The notes under the pieces are model-generated. The model searched no databases. It was not told the origin of the DNA and saw nothing but the letters and a program-made list of their open reading frames with translations. Positions 1 to 11,948 of a stretch of 64,000 bases of DNA are shown piece by piece. The position numbers were made by a program, and so were the translations under genes. The stretch spans positions 4,223,501-4,287,500 of the forward strand of contig NC_056419.1 of the NCBI RefSeq assembly GCF_905147365.1, in the 5' to 3' direction. Numbering within the stretch: position 1 is the first letter of the stretch; each line of letters starts with the position of its first letter. The stretch is from Aricia agestis (taxonomy: Eukaryota; Arthropoda; Insecta; Lepidoptera; Lycaenidae).

Positions 1-540
1 ATCGAGCCTTTGTTCAAGCTAAGTAGTTCTAAATCAAAAATGATAACGTAAATTAAAAAAACTAAATAATTATAGTCTTGCCGCTAATCACACACGTACA
101 AATCACAATATCACTAGCAACAAAGTCAATTTTAACAGTGTTATTGAAAACATACAAAGAAACGACAGTACATAATACGACGTAAAAACACACAATCATG
201 TTCTGCCTATATTTTGTCAATCTATTATTGCCTATTCGGCTAGCAATACATAAAAGAAAATAATATTACAGATTTTATAAGACCAGTGCTTGCAGTTTAT
301 AAAATTGATTCTCATAAAGGAAGTCCGTTAAATATCTCTAACCTTAGTCTCCAAAAGATCACTGATAAATGTATGGGCGATTTAAAACAAGATGATTTAG
401 TATTTGAAGATAAACTTTGCCGACTTTCAATGGGGTACCAAAAACCCTTTGTTCCTTCGCCCATATGCAAATAGTGACCCAAGTGATTTATAGCCTATCG
501 ATTCGATGATAAAAAATTCCCCTAACGATCGAAAAGATTG
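1..540. other. No gene seen
   Basis: AT-rich sequence without a recognisable gene or repeat. A 62-codon open frame at 286-474 starts with TTG, shows no motif and has no splice or promoter context that would support it. Confidence 0.6.
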
Positions 541-924
541 TTATCGTTTATTTACTAACACCTTGTTTAGTTCTAATGAATAAACCATAAAATCCAATGG
601 CGTATCGGGAAACAAAACTGTCAAAGTATGAAATTTTGTGCCTCTTACTTTGATTATAGTTTCGATGTGTATACAATTATAGATATATGTATAGGGGTAC
701 AGCGTAGCCTGATTAAAGGCCCCATTTCGCTGTTTTGAGACATTTTCAAATTTGAGGTATGAGATGAGGTTATGAGTCCAACAATGATCGCAGCTCGTAG
801 CCAACATCGGTGCTAATGCCACTGTGGGATATGCGTGGTTGCCACAAAGGAAGATCTTCCGACCGAGCGAGGTGGTGTGCCCGGTCAGGCCGAAGCCCAC
901 GTGATACATTTCAGCTGTTGTATG
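541..924. other. Unassigned stretch with a CpG-rich end
   Basis: The last ~130 bases (about 790-920) are clearly richer in CG than their surroundings and run up to the 70-bp repeat at 925. The minus strand is open for 122 codons across this stretch, but composition and low-complexity hydrophobic content do not resemble a known protein. It may be part of the same dispersed repeat as the 70-bp unit; this is inference, since the second copy of the 70-bp unit lacks this flank. Confidence 0.35.
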
Positions 925-994
925 TATACCGACGCGCTCAGAAAACTTCGATAGCGCGATGCAGGAATGTTAGGCGAATTGTCGGTACCGCCAC
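925..994 (+). repeat. 70-bp near-identical repeat, copy A
   Basis: Begins TATACCGACGCG and ends GGTACCGCCAC. The reverse complement of 15364-15433 matches it at 69 of 70 positions (the single difference is C versus G just before GGTACC), while sequence outside the 70 bp on either side does not match. Inside it CGCGCT and AGCGCG can pair as a 6-bp stem. No TSD or tail was seen. It could be a fragment of a young transposon, or a short conserved non-coding element; family unknown to me. Confidence 0.8.
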
Positions 995-2142
995 TCCACC
1001 ATCTTGTAAATTATCAATTGATAAACAGCTGTTGTATTTGCTACTCATACTGTCATCCAAGTAGCACAAATTCGCTGTCGGCCCTTACCTTTTCTTGCAA
1101 GAATATAAAAAGTGCTCGTGCCTCATCTTAAGTTTTGAATTATTTTGAATAAATTGCAAATTTTGAAAGTGGGCAGCTGTTCCACAAAAAAGTAATATAT
1201 TTTGTACTGTAAAAATAACACTTTTTTTGTGGAACAGTGTTATACACTAATACTTATTATGATTATTATTTATTTCAAGTGCCCTGATGACTTGATTATG
1301 GTTTGGGATTCTTCATAATTTTAATAATATAGCTACATACGATATTTTGTAAATGAATATTTTAAGGATTAAGCTTCTCATAGCTCAATAATTTGCTTGT
1401 CACTAATTGTGTGCTTCAAATTAAGTCGGTCTTGACAACAGAAACATCATTACTTTTGCATCGTGAAAATTTTTACGTCCAAGAAAATAAGTACCTTGAG
1501 AAATATTTGCAAATTAGTCCTTCGTCTACGTAATTTTATTTCTAGTTCGCTTCAAACTACGAAATTCTCTTAGAAGCGTTGATTTTTTCAAATTGCCCCG
1601 CTAGTTGAACTTTGAAATTTCTCGAATGGAGTCTAGACGAACCCCGGACTCAGACTTCAAATAAAATGAGAATGCGAGGGGACAATTTATTAAATCTTAA
1701 TTTGCATAAATATGTTTTGCTGAATGGGGAGTTCTTTTAGCTGGGAGTTCCTTCTAAATAAACGCCACGATTATGACATTTTTAAGAGAGTCCCCGATTA
1801 AATTTGTCAAAAGCTTGAAGGCAAATATTTTTATTGAGAGGGACTTATGTTTGAAATATTCTTTTCATTTGTGGGCAATAATTGCTCATAGTTAAAGTAA
1901 AATAAGATTTGCTTTGTTCCTGAAAAGCTGTTGCAGGCCATCGGGTATTTTTTCTTATATTATACAGGCTTAAAATGTTTGTGTATTTTTTAAACTTTTA
2001 ACTAATTTTGATGGAATTTTGAATGAGAAATTATAGTTTAGTCGTTGGATTAAACCTTAGCACATTTTTCCGCATTCTTGTTGGATACTTAATAAATACA
2101 TGGAACCTTTCTCTCTACTCTCCCTGCGTCTTATGAATTTGC
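995..2142. other. No gene seen
   Basis: AT-rich sequence, no open frame of note, no repeat that I could match elsewhere in the window. TTCCACAAAAAAAG near 1181 recurs in opposite orientation near 1221, forming a loose ~50-bp inverted repeat. Confidence 0.55.
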
Positions 2143-2465
2143 GATCAGCCGGGCTAGCACGGCCACCAATAGTAATGCGAAAGTATGGACAAACTGTGGA
2201 CATAAACTTAAGGACCGTTCCGATCTTTACCGCGGCTATTCGCGACCGACAAAAATTCAATTAAAATGCTACTTTATGGCAGACTATAATATTTGTCATA
2301 AAGTAGGATATATTATTTGAATTTTTAGTACTATAGTATGTCATAAAGTGGTATTTTAATTTAATTTTTCGGAACGAAAAAGATCGAAACTTCACCTTAA
2401 GTTGATCTCCACAGTTTGTCTATACTTTCGCATTTCTACTGGTGGCCGTGCTAGCCCGGCAGGTC
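2143..2465. mobile_element. TIR element (MITE), about 320 bp, family 1
   Basis: The left end reads GATCAGCCGGGCTAGCACGG and the right end is its near-perfect inverse (rc GACCTGCCGGGCTAGCACGG). Arms of about 75 bp continue through GCGAAAGTAT and CAAACTGTGGA to ACTTAAGG. The core is AT-rich and itself contains paired copies of TGGCAGAC/TTTATGACA-type sequence. No transposase is encoded. The element at 52128-52475 has the same terminal pattern (GATCAGCGGGGCTA), so both probably belong to one superfamily. A clear TSD was not found, so the superfamily is undecided. Confidence 0.75.
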
Positions 2466-3060
2466 GCATGTTCTGTCACGAGATTATCATTTTTAAATCT
2501 CAAAAAAGCACTCAACGGCGCACAAGAAGGGCTAAAAGTTTTGTTTTCACTTCGAACAAAACTAGCCGTTAAGGTGGACGTCGGACTCCATGTTTGTTTT
2601 TGTTTCGGAGACCCGTCATAATATATCGTACTTACCAGTAAGTGCGATTTATGAGTTACGATATCGCGCGACAAATCGTTCGGCCATATCTCGCGGTGAC
2701 AGTGGTATTGTTTCTCCTTATCAATATGAGCTTAGAGTAATGTAGAACAGAGGTCTTCAAATTCTCTGCCTTCCTTGCAACGAATCGCGGGGTATTACGA
2801 TGCTTTTCAAATAAGCCATTCAAATTTAAAACAGTGGCGTTAGTTTAATCAGAATCGTTTTGTGTCATGTGTAGTAAATAAAGTTCACTTTTTATGGGCA
2901 TATAAAATAACGCTTTACGTTGAAAAACACCAACAAACTATACATATTACAGTCGATGATAGGTTTAAGTTTTACTGTAAATTAATGTAATAATAATATT
3001 ATTATATTAATTTACATATTATCATGATCAAAATTATGTAATTGGTTAAGTATAAAAGGG
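2466..3060. other. No gene seen
   Basis: Nothing recognisable except an imperfect AT palindrome at about 2978-3013 (AAATTAATGTAATAAT and its inverse with one mismatch). Confidence 0.55.
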
Positions 3061-3180
3061 CTGGCAAGGCACCTGCATCTCTTCTGATGTTGCGAGTGGC
3101 CATGGGCGACGGTAATTGCTTTCCATCAGGTGACTCATTTGCTCATTTGCCTCCTTATTTTAAATAAAAAATAAAAAAAA
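3061..3180 (+). mobile_element. SINE-like repeat, 3' fragment
   Basis: Matches only the last ~120 bp of the SINE-like family described at 19126-19450: GGCAAGGCACCTGCAT, then TCTTCTGATG, CATGGGCGACGG, CCATCAGGTGAC and an A-rich tail. More diverged than the other copies (for example GACTCATTTGCTCATTTGCC), so an older insertion. The 5' part is missing. Confidence 0.8.
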
Positions 3181-6100
3181 GTAAAAATTCGTATGGTAAT
3201 TCAAATATGAGATCTTAATATACATACTTCAAATTTTAATGTAATGTATTTTTGATGGTTTATTTCCCATTAATTGTTTTTCACATAATAAACACAATTC
3301 AATGCGTAATTTTCATAATATGCTACATTTAGTACACGAGTACGCTTATACTTACGAATAAAGAACTTAAAATCTCTCTGCATACACTACGCTGTGGTTA
3401 CTTAGCTTGCATCGAATTGGGAGAGCATCGTGATTTACGAGCAGATATCTTTAAAGATTGTGAATGAACTCTCAATTTCTATGTAAAGTAATGCGTTATT
3501 TATTGCTTTATGTTGACCCTGGCTTTTAACGGCCACCTTTTGGACTATAGTAACAAGGATCCGACAAGAAAATCTCGCTCTCTATTGAAGCAATGATAAT
3601 GAGAGTCTATTTGTATCTACATATTTGTACTAAAATGCTGGTCAAGTAGTCATGTCGCGAGTATTTAAACTAGACCGAAATGCTATTGTAAAGAATAAAG
3701 CAAATCCATATAGCTTTAATGTACCCAAAAACCTCATAAACAACGAACTCATAATGATTATCATATCAGCAATAAAAGCGTTCTCCATTCGAACCATCCA
3801 ATTGCGAGAAACACATGAAATAGCATTATTAAATGAGATACTGCAGTCATATTTGCAAAGTTACACAATATCGAAACTAAACAAATGATTTTCAGCATTA
3901 ACATCGTTTGTTATATACAACAAGGCGTCTTTAACGTGGCCCGTACCGTTAGAATTGCTAACCCTATTCCCAAAGGGTACGGTGCAAACTCAATTGACAG
4001 GAGACCCGCGAATAACAAACGATCGTTTTGAACGAGTTTTCGTGCGTTTATTGCAACTTGGCACGATATTAGTTTAATATTGATTCCCGTTTTATCGTAT
4101 TGCTCAAATGCGGTTGGCATGCCAAAAATATGCTTTCAAGTATCTATTAGGTTACGTAATTTCAATGTTTTCTGTTGTAAAGTGTAGTTTTATTTTATGA
4201 GTATTTTCTGAATACTGAATTGTTTTAGTTTTCCCTGTATTGATGATTATACCAAAACTGACGACTGAGGAATATCTTAAATATGAGAATATGTTTATTA
4301 CAGTCATAACTTATATCTATTGCATAAAAAATTAAGTTCACATTGTTGTTACAAATGAATAAAAAATGCCAAATACATTTTATAATGCTTTTTTAAAGTA
4401 CGGAAAAAGTAAAAACTGAAATGAATAAGTGCAAATAAATGAACTGAAGACGGAATACTTACACTTTGAACAAAAAATATACCTAAAGAAAAAACCCGCC
4501 ACCTGCATTTATATCTCACTGCAATGTGAATGCAGCCTAATAATTCATAAGCCATCAGCAAACGTAAACACAAGACGATAAAAGATGAATCGTCGAAAGA
4601 TTAATATTGTTTTCCCAAGAGCACTCTTATCAGGAACATAATGTTGGCAAATGGCTTGCAAGGCGATGTCTAACAAATGAATGCGGCCTGCAAATATGTA
4701 TTCCTACGGTAATGTTGAGTAATGGTACACCTACGCTCTATCGATTTGTAGATTACTCGAATGCACATTTTATTTGTTAAAGTAAACAATAATTCACCGT
4801 GCACTTTGTATTTGACTTGTTGGAAAAATATTGCTCTCAGCGGGTGTTGATAATCGCATAGTTTATACCTGGCATAAAAATGTAAAACGACTATCAACAG
4901 AGAAACACGGAGAAAATATAAACGAAAAAGACATAATGAAGAAGGAAATAGAAAATGAATAATGTAATGTAATGATATCTATTAAACAACAAGTAGATAA
5001 TGATAATTTGACCTTTAACACTGACCTTCGGCGTGCACAGCTGTCCAAACATAAATCTTTTATTAAAATTAGCTTAGTACTTTATAACCATAAGGTAGAG
5101 GAGACTGGCCAACGAATTAGGGTTACCCCGCCACATGCTGACCGCGCCATTGTTCTGTCACCCCCGAGCCTCTAATTGTGTTTTTGTTTGCCGCTTTAAG
5201 AGCGCTTTTGAAAATTCTGATTCAATTGCCATATTATCATTTATACGTTCCGCTTTTTCAGAGCCTTTGAAATTAATTGTGTGTGTTGGTATTTGTTTAT
5301 CCTTATTTTATGACAGATTTTTTAGATAACGTTCAAAGGAGTCTAATGTAAAGCAGAGTATGTTACGCAAAAGAACTGAGCTTACTCATTCGAGTTTCTA
5401 AATCCCATGTTTTTATCAAAATGAAAAAACGAAGTAAAAATTTTAAAAATGTAACAAACACGATAAATAAAAGTAGCACATGGCAGGATTACGAGAGACG
5501 TGTCGAAACTGATCTTCGAATTGATCCATCTCGGCCCTCTGCCAGTGAAATAAATAATAATCTCAAACAATGCTCTTAAATATTGGCAATCTGCTGAAAC
5601 ACCCTCGCCCATATGCCAGCGGTGACAATGGAATTAGTCGTCATTCAGAGCACCGTATAGCACAGGATAGTAAGTACACTTGTCTGACAGGGGTGACACT
5701 TTGAGCCCCCGATACTGACATTATGTGACAACAGGGGCGTGCGCTCGCACAATAACCGATCGTTCTCTTTTGGGTTACTGAATATGTAAATGTGCATTTT
5801 AGATAATAAAGCATAGGCCTCGTAAATATCGATGGGGCTGTGGACCGCAGATTGCCTCCTTAAAATTTAACACATGGTTCGGCAGTGAATATTTAAAACT
5901 GTGGTGATTGCACTTACGATGCTAAATAGGAAATGCAATTTAGAATAGAACGCAATACGAGTAAAAGGAATCCAAGTTTTGCGTTCCTACTTTTTGCAGA
6001 TGCGAAATTTCATCAATTAATTCTTTGAATTATAGTCTTTGGAACGTTATTGTTCATCTAATGGATAGTTTACCAGAAGATCAATCAAAACATTAATGTA

Positions 6101-7884
6101 AATCAAATTAGAAACTTAAACCACGAACCATTAGGTACATGAAATTTATTGCTTCAAGATATTGTTTTCCTAATACCCTCGATGTTGAAGCGCTACGAAT
6201 ATCGTCCATCATAATGATGCATGAATTTCGCCCGCTACTCCGCAGTCTTATGACGTTGAAATAATTAAACTCACGTAAAACAATGCAGAGGAAGATCGTG
6301 AAAATCTCACGCTAGTAAAGCTGTTAAAGCTCAGATTACTGCTTTAAATTCTCCTATTAAGCTGCTACGTAAAAATAAAATCTTTAAAAATAAAATAATT
6401 GAAAAGATTAACACTAAACCATTTTCAATAATTTCTAACGTTTCTCACTTGAAATTCAATATGTGTTTGTTCGGGAGTGCCATGGGAGTACGCATTGCTT
6501 ATTCGATTTACAATTATTGACACTCGAAAATTCTCTATAGCGAGGCGTCATTCACGGTCTATCGCAAACATGTAGCTCATAACATGTGGTATTAACAAAG
6601 GGGCTAGTTAGGAAAAATAAAGACATTTTTTATTGTTCAGTGACACCACAATAGTAGCTTACACTATTTTTATTGTGGTTGTCGGTTTATGAGGAAAACA
6701 ATATAGGCCAAAAATCACAATCGTCTATTTTCATTAAATCATTACCTGTCTAAATTCTAATATTCCCATAACATTCAAAAGAACTGGATCGTGGATTGAA
6801 ATATTCAATGGAGAAAAAAATTATTTGCATCTCAAAAGAGATGTGAGTTAATAGGGGCGTTTCGTATGCGAAGCACGTCATTTCGCACTCGCATTTCAAC
6901 CCTTACGCAACACTTTAAAACCCCGGCGCACACCGCAATAATTGACTTCTTTAAATTAAATTTGTTTATGGGCTGCTTTGCAAATAAGGTTGAAATTGTA
7001 TGTAAAGGTTCCGCTTTATTGTCACTCATTGTAAACACATTAGTGTCTTTATATTTTACTGTTTTTAATAAGGCTTTCGATTGTACAAAAATTAAGTTGA
7101 TCTTAAGACCTAACTATCTTTATTTGTCTTTTAAACGTTTATCTTCGATTTCAACTTTAGATTTTATATTCCACACTAGTCATCAACATTGAATCCCATA
7201 TATTTACTTCCAAATACTGTATTGTATTCTGGTAATTTTTTTGTATGCTCCATTGTCTTCGTATCGGTTTCACTTTTTAATCTTCTCATCTAAGAGACCT
7301 TTGTTCAGATCAGTTCAAATAAAAAACGTATTTTTTAGATATACCAACTATGTTTGAAATATATTTTGGCCTTGGCATTTTTCGGCTCTGATATTTTAAG
7401 CATACTAACAACATGTAAAAATCATTAAGCATACCCAGTTATCATAAATTTATATCTAGTAAAAATTAATTTTAATACCGTTTTAATTAATTATAAGTAA
7501 GTATTATTTTGCTATGACGCCAACATATTATAATATAATATTATTATAATAAATACGATCTATCATGTATCAGAATTACAAAAAATAAATAAAAAGGCAA
7601 TCACAATAATTACGATAAAAAAAGTGTTTACTAAAACAATAACTTTTGAAAGTTCCACAACAGGACAACACAAATTATACTCCAACCTTACAATCACAAG
7701 AGTATAAGTTTCACCGAATGCATAATTTGCGAACGATCCGATGTATAATTATGCAACCGGAGATATTATCAGAAATATCTACCGATCGGCTCTCCCTGCA
7801 ATTCGATTCCAACTAGAGCGACCGATTTTATTTACGAAACGCTCCAACCGAGATAACATCTCGTGCCATAACGGCCTTTGAAAG
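3181..7884. other. Long stretch without a supported gene
   Basis: AT-rich DNA with only short open frames. The one starting with ATG at 3652 (78 codons, ending 3888) has ordinary amino-acid composition but no motif, splice context or homology I recognise. An AT palindrome lies at about 7529-7556. Stretches near 5100-5170 and 5690-5760 are slightly GC-richer (runs of CCCCG) but could not be assigned. Confidence 0.5.
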
Positions 7885-8223
7885 TTATACTTTAGTCATT
7901 TGGGTTTCGATATCGTTAGCAATTTTCACAGGAGCACTAGTAATCACAGATTTAAGTAGTATTTGGTTAAATAGAAGATGTATTTTGTTTACATATTTTT
8001 TGTTTAGTTGTTGAGGAAAAATAACTTCATCTCCGCTAGACGCAAGGTTCCACATAATATTGTTAATTACGTCTTTATCGAAAACTCCGCCTGCGATCAA
8101 GGCATCTGACGGGAAACCTAAGTTTTCTCGCAAAAGAAGTAGCCTATGTCCTTTTCCATGGTCTTCTCTATATATTTTGTGCCAAATAACAAAAAAATCC
8201 GTAAAGTAGTTTACGTGAATAGT
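7885..8223 (-). CDS. Unrecognised open frame, possible terminal exon
   Basis: Reading leftward, the frame is open from 8223 to a TAA at 7885-7887, 112 codons without a stop, bounded upstream by TAA at 8224-8226. The translation has a balanced, globular-looking composition unlike the shadow frames elsewhere: HGKGHRLLLLRENLGFPSDA, then GGVFDKDVINNIMWNLASSG, then a hydrophobic/charged tail. There is no good ATG in frame. A pyrimidine-rich run (TTTTTTTGTTATTT) followed by AG at 8168-8169 could be a 3' splice site, making 8167-7885 a last exon of about 93 codons. I do not recognise the family. It could equally be a fragment of a transposon or viral gene, or chance. Confidence 0.3.
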   Translation of the reverse strand, partial: TIHVNYFTDFFVIWHKIYREDHGKGHRLLLLRENLGFPSDALIAGGVFDKDVINNIMWNLASSGDEVIFPQQLNKKYVNKIHLLFNQILLKSVITSAPVKIANDIETQMTKV

Positions 8224-8226
8224 TTA

Positions 8227-9168
8227 TTCAAACAAACAAACTCTTCAGCTTTATGCCTTAACATTTTTACTCATGTAGTAGAAATATGACCATATAACAT
8301 GCCCAATACATTAATTATTATTATTACAACTTGCATAAAAAAGTAATTCAATTATATCAAAAGTATAATAATAATACCGCACTTAAAAATTTTGTGATCA
8401 TATTTTATTGGAAAGCAAATATCAATTATGATAATTATCATCTTAGTAAGACCATTTCGATTTGAAGTTGCAAAAAATGTGACTCAGTAAAGCATCTGAA
8501 ATTAAAGGGGAAACTTTTGATCTTGCTATAAAACCAACTGGCTAAGAGTCTCTCAACATCGAGACTAATTCAATATGTCCCGCTTGGCAGCGAATCGATG
8601 CGATCTCCAATTGGTCTGGTACTGTTATAATGGACTGGTCTATTTTAAGCACAAACTTCGAAATAGTTTCTGGGCTAAGTGCAGTAGTTGTGCAATATTG
8701 TTTTTTTGTATTGCCATTAAGTTTTTGTGGGTTTAAGACGTTATAATTCTATGGGTTTAAGGCCATCCCCTGAGCAAATGACCTTGACCATTTGCCGCAT
8801 TGTCGAGATCGCGCCAAAATCCTATTTTTTACTTATCTTAGTTCAAAACTGACCTAAAACAAATTCAAATGTCCAGTATGTAGTTACTGAATTTGTCGAT
8901 CTTTGGCGAGTGTTTCAAATAACCGTAATTTGTAAATACTAATTACTAGGGAGATACTGAATGTATGCTTGAATTTTTTTGAATTGGTATTACTTTGAAA
9001 GCTAATATCATGAGTATAAAAACAAAAATAGGAAATTAGTAACTATGAAGGGAACGTTCATATACTTACTGAAGATTATTGGCACTGTATTTTTATTATA
9101 ATTTTGTAGCTTTCAAATTATGAGTTAATAAGCCTCTAAAAACGGTAAAATCGGCTTCTCCGTAAGGG
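8227..9168. other. No gene seen
   Basis: AT-rich, no supported features. Confidence 0.55.
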
Positions 9169-9224
9169 GAGCGTCTTAAGATGATAATATCCTTATAATT
9201 ATGTATTATCATCTTAAGACGCTC
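9169..9224. repeat. Perfect hairpin, 20-bp arms
   Basis: GAGCGTCTTAAGATGATAAT at 9169-9188 is repeated in perfect inverse at 9205-9224 with a 16-base loop containing ATCCTTATAATT. It is the first of two adjacent hairpins that share a 13-base loop motif. Confidence 0.9.
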
Positions 9225-9229
9225 ATTAC

Positions 9230-9284
9230 ATTATCACAAAAGTTATTGATATAATATCCTTATATCAATAACTTTTGTGATAAT
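9230..9284. repeat. Perfect hairpin, 23-bp arms
   Basis: The arm ATTATCACAAAAGTTATTGA plus TAT (9230-9252) pairs perfectly with 9262-9284. The loop is AATATCCTT. The 13-mer TAATATCCTTATA occurs at the apex of this hairpin and of the one five bases upstream, although the arms are unrelated. Confidence 0.9.
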
Positions 9285-10376
9285 AGTTTATAATAATTTG
9301 ATTGGAATCGTTTATTTTAATATTACAGTGTTTTTATAATATTAGTTGTATACTTAAACACATTACGTTATTATTACGATCACTATATTACAGCACTTTA
9401 CATTAAGTACATGATCTGTATTTATGTAAACTTTTTCTAGCGGCTTTATCGTGAATGTGAAATAATATTCCAGGCATATAACAACCTTAGATTTTTTTCG
9501 GCAAACACTTGGAGTTTTAACCCCAATGCAACTTTATTTGCAACTTTCTTAGATTATTATCGTTAATAAGTATTTTAATAAATCTAAGCACAGCTTTCTT
9601 TTAGCTTTATACTCAGCTATTAAGGTCTTTATGGAGCAATCAATTTCCATTTACTGGCCCTATTACTTCTAATGCACTAGATTTTATTAAGTTATGGCCT
9701 GCTTTATTTTATATTACAGTAAAATTAGCATTTCAGAAGCCCCGTGCATCGCCTTATTTGAATTTAAGGAGGCTTTAGAGTGAGATTGTTAGCATCTGAT
9801 AAGTGGAAGAGATATTGAATGCGGTGAATATTGCTCGATTACAAGTTTTATTCGAAAATTATACACATAGGTGCTTGGCAGTATCCTTTGTTTAAATAAG
9901 GTTTGATTATTATCTTATCAATAAAATAAATAGTTTAGTAACAGATCTTTATAAGCTTAAGTAAGTCATACAGACTTACGTAAGTATTCTTACGTTCCAA
10001 AATACCTTATAAATTTTAGTCTTACATTAAATTTTATGCTACTTTTAATAAGGCGAAAAACCATAATCTGTAATGAATATCTATTCGAAGTGATCTTCAA
10101 CGAACGCATTATCAGAAGCAAAGAAAAATCCACTCCGCGTCAAAAATCTGGAAAGTATTCCAATTATTATTAAAATCACTCGATAAAATCGAGTTAATGA
10201 CGAACCGAGATCTCGATCGCTTCGGAACTTTGGAATTGATTTTGTTCCTTTGCTGCGAGTAGGGTTGCCAACACGTAAAATTTACATTACACTTTCTGGC
10301 TAAGATTTCTAACGTTATTGTGTGACTATCAAGTATGTGTTCTATTTTTCTCTTCTGCTTTACCTGTGTCATAAAA
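9285..10376. other. No gene seen
   Basis: AT-rich, no supported features. Confidence 0.55.
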
Positions 10377-10521
10377 CTTAGGCCAAACCTATGCGACCAG
10401 GCGACTGCGAAGCGGAGCGTCAAGTTGTCAAATGTGTGTTTTGTATACAAAGAACACATTTGACAACTTGACGCTCCGCTTCGCAGTCGCTACTCGCTTG
10501 GTCACGTAGGTTTGGCCTAAG
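10377..10521. mobile_element. Hairpin MITE, about 145 bp
   Basis: Almost the whole element is two inverted arms: CTTAGGCCAAACCTATGCGA on the left, and on the right (rc) CTTAGGCCAAACCTACGTGA. They continue through GCGACTGCGAAGCGGAGCG and TCAAGTTGTCAAATGTG to a short centre GTATAC. The right arm carries an extra ~9 bases. If the ends are taken as GGCCAAACC, both flanks read TA, which would fit a TA duplication, but the palindromic CTTA/TAAG ends make this ambiguous. No coding capacity. Confidence 0.8.
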
Positions 10522-11122
10522 CTTTATACTTGCGTTCCAGGTCAGATCTTTTCGGATTAAGAATTTGTCAGCCCTAACTGCGGGTAGATTGAACACAGTA
10601 TAATTTGCGGAAGCGCTCCGCACTAAATTATTCACTTTGATTATAATTGTATTAAAGTCTATGTACATTGTAATACGTATTTAATTATAAATAAACATTC
10701 TAAACCTTTAAACTCCCTGAGTTTACAGTAGCTAAAATTTCAATTTTCAGACATCTTTTTGTATAAATAATTAGCAAAATTGGTATAAATAGTTTATTTT
10801 ATAATGATAACTGAAAGATGATGTTTGGTCTTCTTATGCCATCATCGTCTTTTTTTTAATTTGTCAAAAAAATATATTTTATATAATATCATTTCAATAA
10901 TATTATACTTGTCTTTCCGTCCTACAATATACAATAGATGAAACCTAATTTCCAATTCATTATTTAACTATAACATTAAATTTGCTTCGGCTTAACACTC
11001 TACTATTATATTATGAGGGTGGTGAACAATATTCATTAATTGCTGAAGATGTCAGTATGGTTTAATGTTACTTAAATTTATTTAATTTATAAGTATTTAA
11101 AGCAATTTCTAATGAAAATTTT
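10522..11122. other. No gene seen
   Basis: AT-rich, no supported features. Confidence 0.55.
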
Positions 11123-11476
11123 ATCCCACCAAATACATGAACTGTAAAAGAAGCCAAGCAAAATATTGCATAGCTATTCAATACTTCTGTCGTAAAAAGT
11201 TTTCAGATCACATTCAAGCCAAGCCTTCAACTTATTTTGTAATTTAAATCAACATTCCGTAAATGTATCAATATATTTATTTATTTTATAATTATTATAG
11301 TGGCTTGGCAATGAGCACAAGAAAAACAAATATAAAACTGCATATTTGAAGGAGTTCATACTTACACAGATGGCAAACGTAGAGTGTTTTAGTATGTAAC
11401 GACGTATGTGGCCGATCGTACGCAATAAATCAAATTAGTTACTGATTATTTCTCTAGTGCTTATTGCCAAGTTCCC
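11123..11476. mobile_element. Foldback/long-TIR element, partial copy missing one arm
   Basis: Starts ATCCCACCAAATACATGAA and follows the left arm and central spacer of the complete element at 30733-31268 (GGAGCCAAGCAAAATATTGC-type sequence, TTTTCAGATCACA, AAGCCAAGCCTTCAACTTA, TGGCTTGGCAATGAGCAC). The spacer is in opposite orientation relative to the complete copy. Homology stops just after TGCTTATTGCCAAG, so the second ~195-bp arm is absent. No coding capacity. Confidence 0.8.
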
Positions 11477-11948
11477 TTTAAGTTTTTTGGTTGCAGAAAA
11501 ATACAGTAGTTTTAATATTAAATTTAACAACGGGTTAAAAATTAATGAAATATAATGTAAGCAAATTTGGGAAGCAAATAATTTTGCTGGATATTCATGT
11601 TTACATCTGCATCAGTTTAAAGTCAAACTTTCGAATGCCGTTATTAATGTGTGCAATAGTTTTGGTGTTACCAGAGACATAGAGAAGAGACTTAGCAAGA
11701 CAAGACATAATAAATAATAATGTTATTATGTTTATAATATTTTTATGATTAAGTGCATCTGTTACCACTTCACACTTAAACTGCTGAACCTATTTTTATG
11801 CAATTTTATGAGCAGATACAAAGGATAGTTTTAATCTCGGAAATACATGGTTACCACGCGATAAACAAATTTTGCGAGTGGTATAAAATTGTTGGATTTT
11901 GATGTTCGTTGAATGGAGGTCAGTTCTTAAAATAATAATTATTCACTC
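11477..11948. other. No gene seen
   Basis: AT-rich, no supported features. TTGCGAGTGGTATAAA-type sequence just after 11870 resembles the body of Helitron-like family H1 only very loosely. Confidence 0.5.

Noticed and set aside
541..909. 122-codon minus-strand frame at the left end
   Set aside because: No motif, runs from a CpG-rich patch into AT-rich sequence with chance composition.
3652..3888. 78-codon ATG frame
   Set aside because: No motif, no splice or promoter context; length is within chance for AT-rich DNA.
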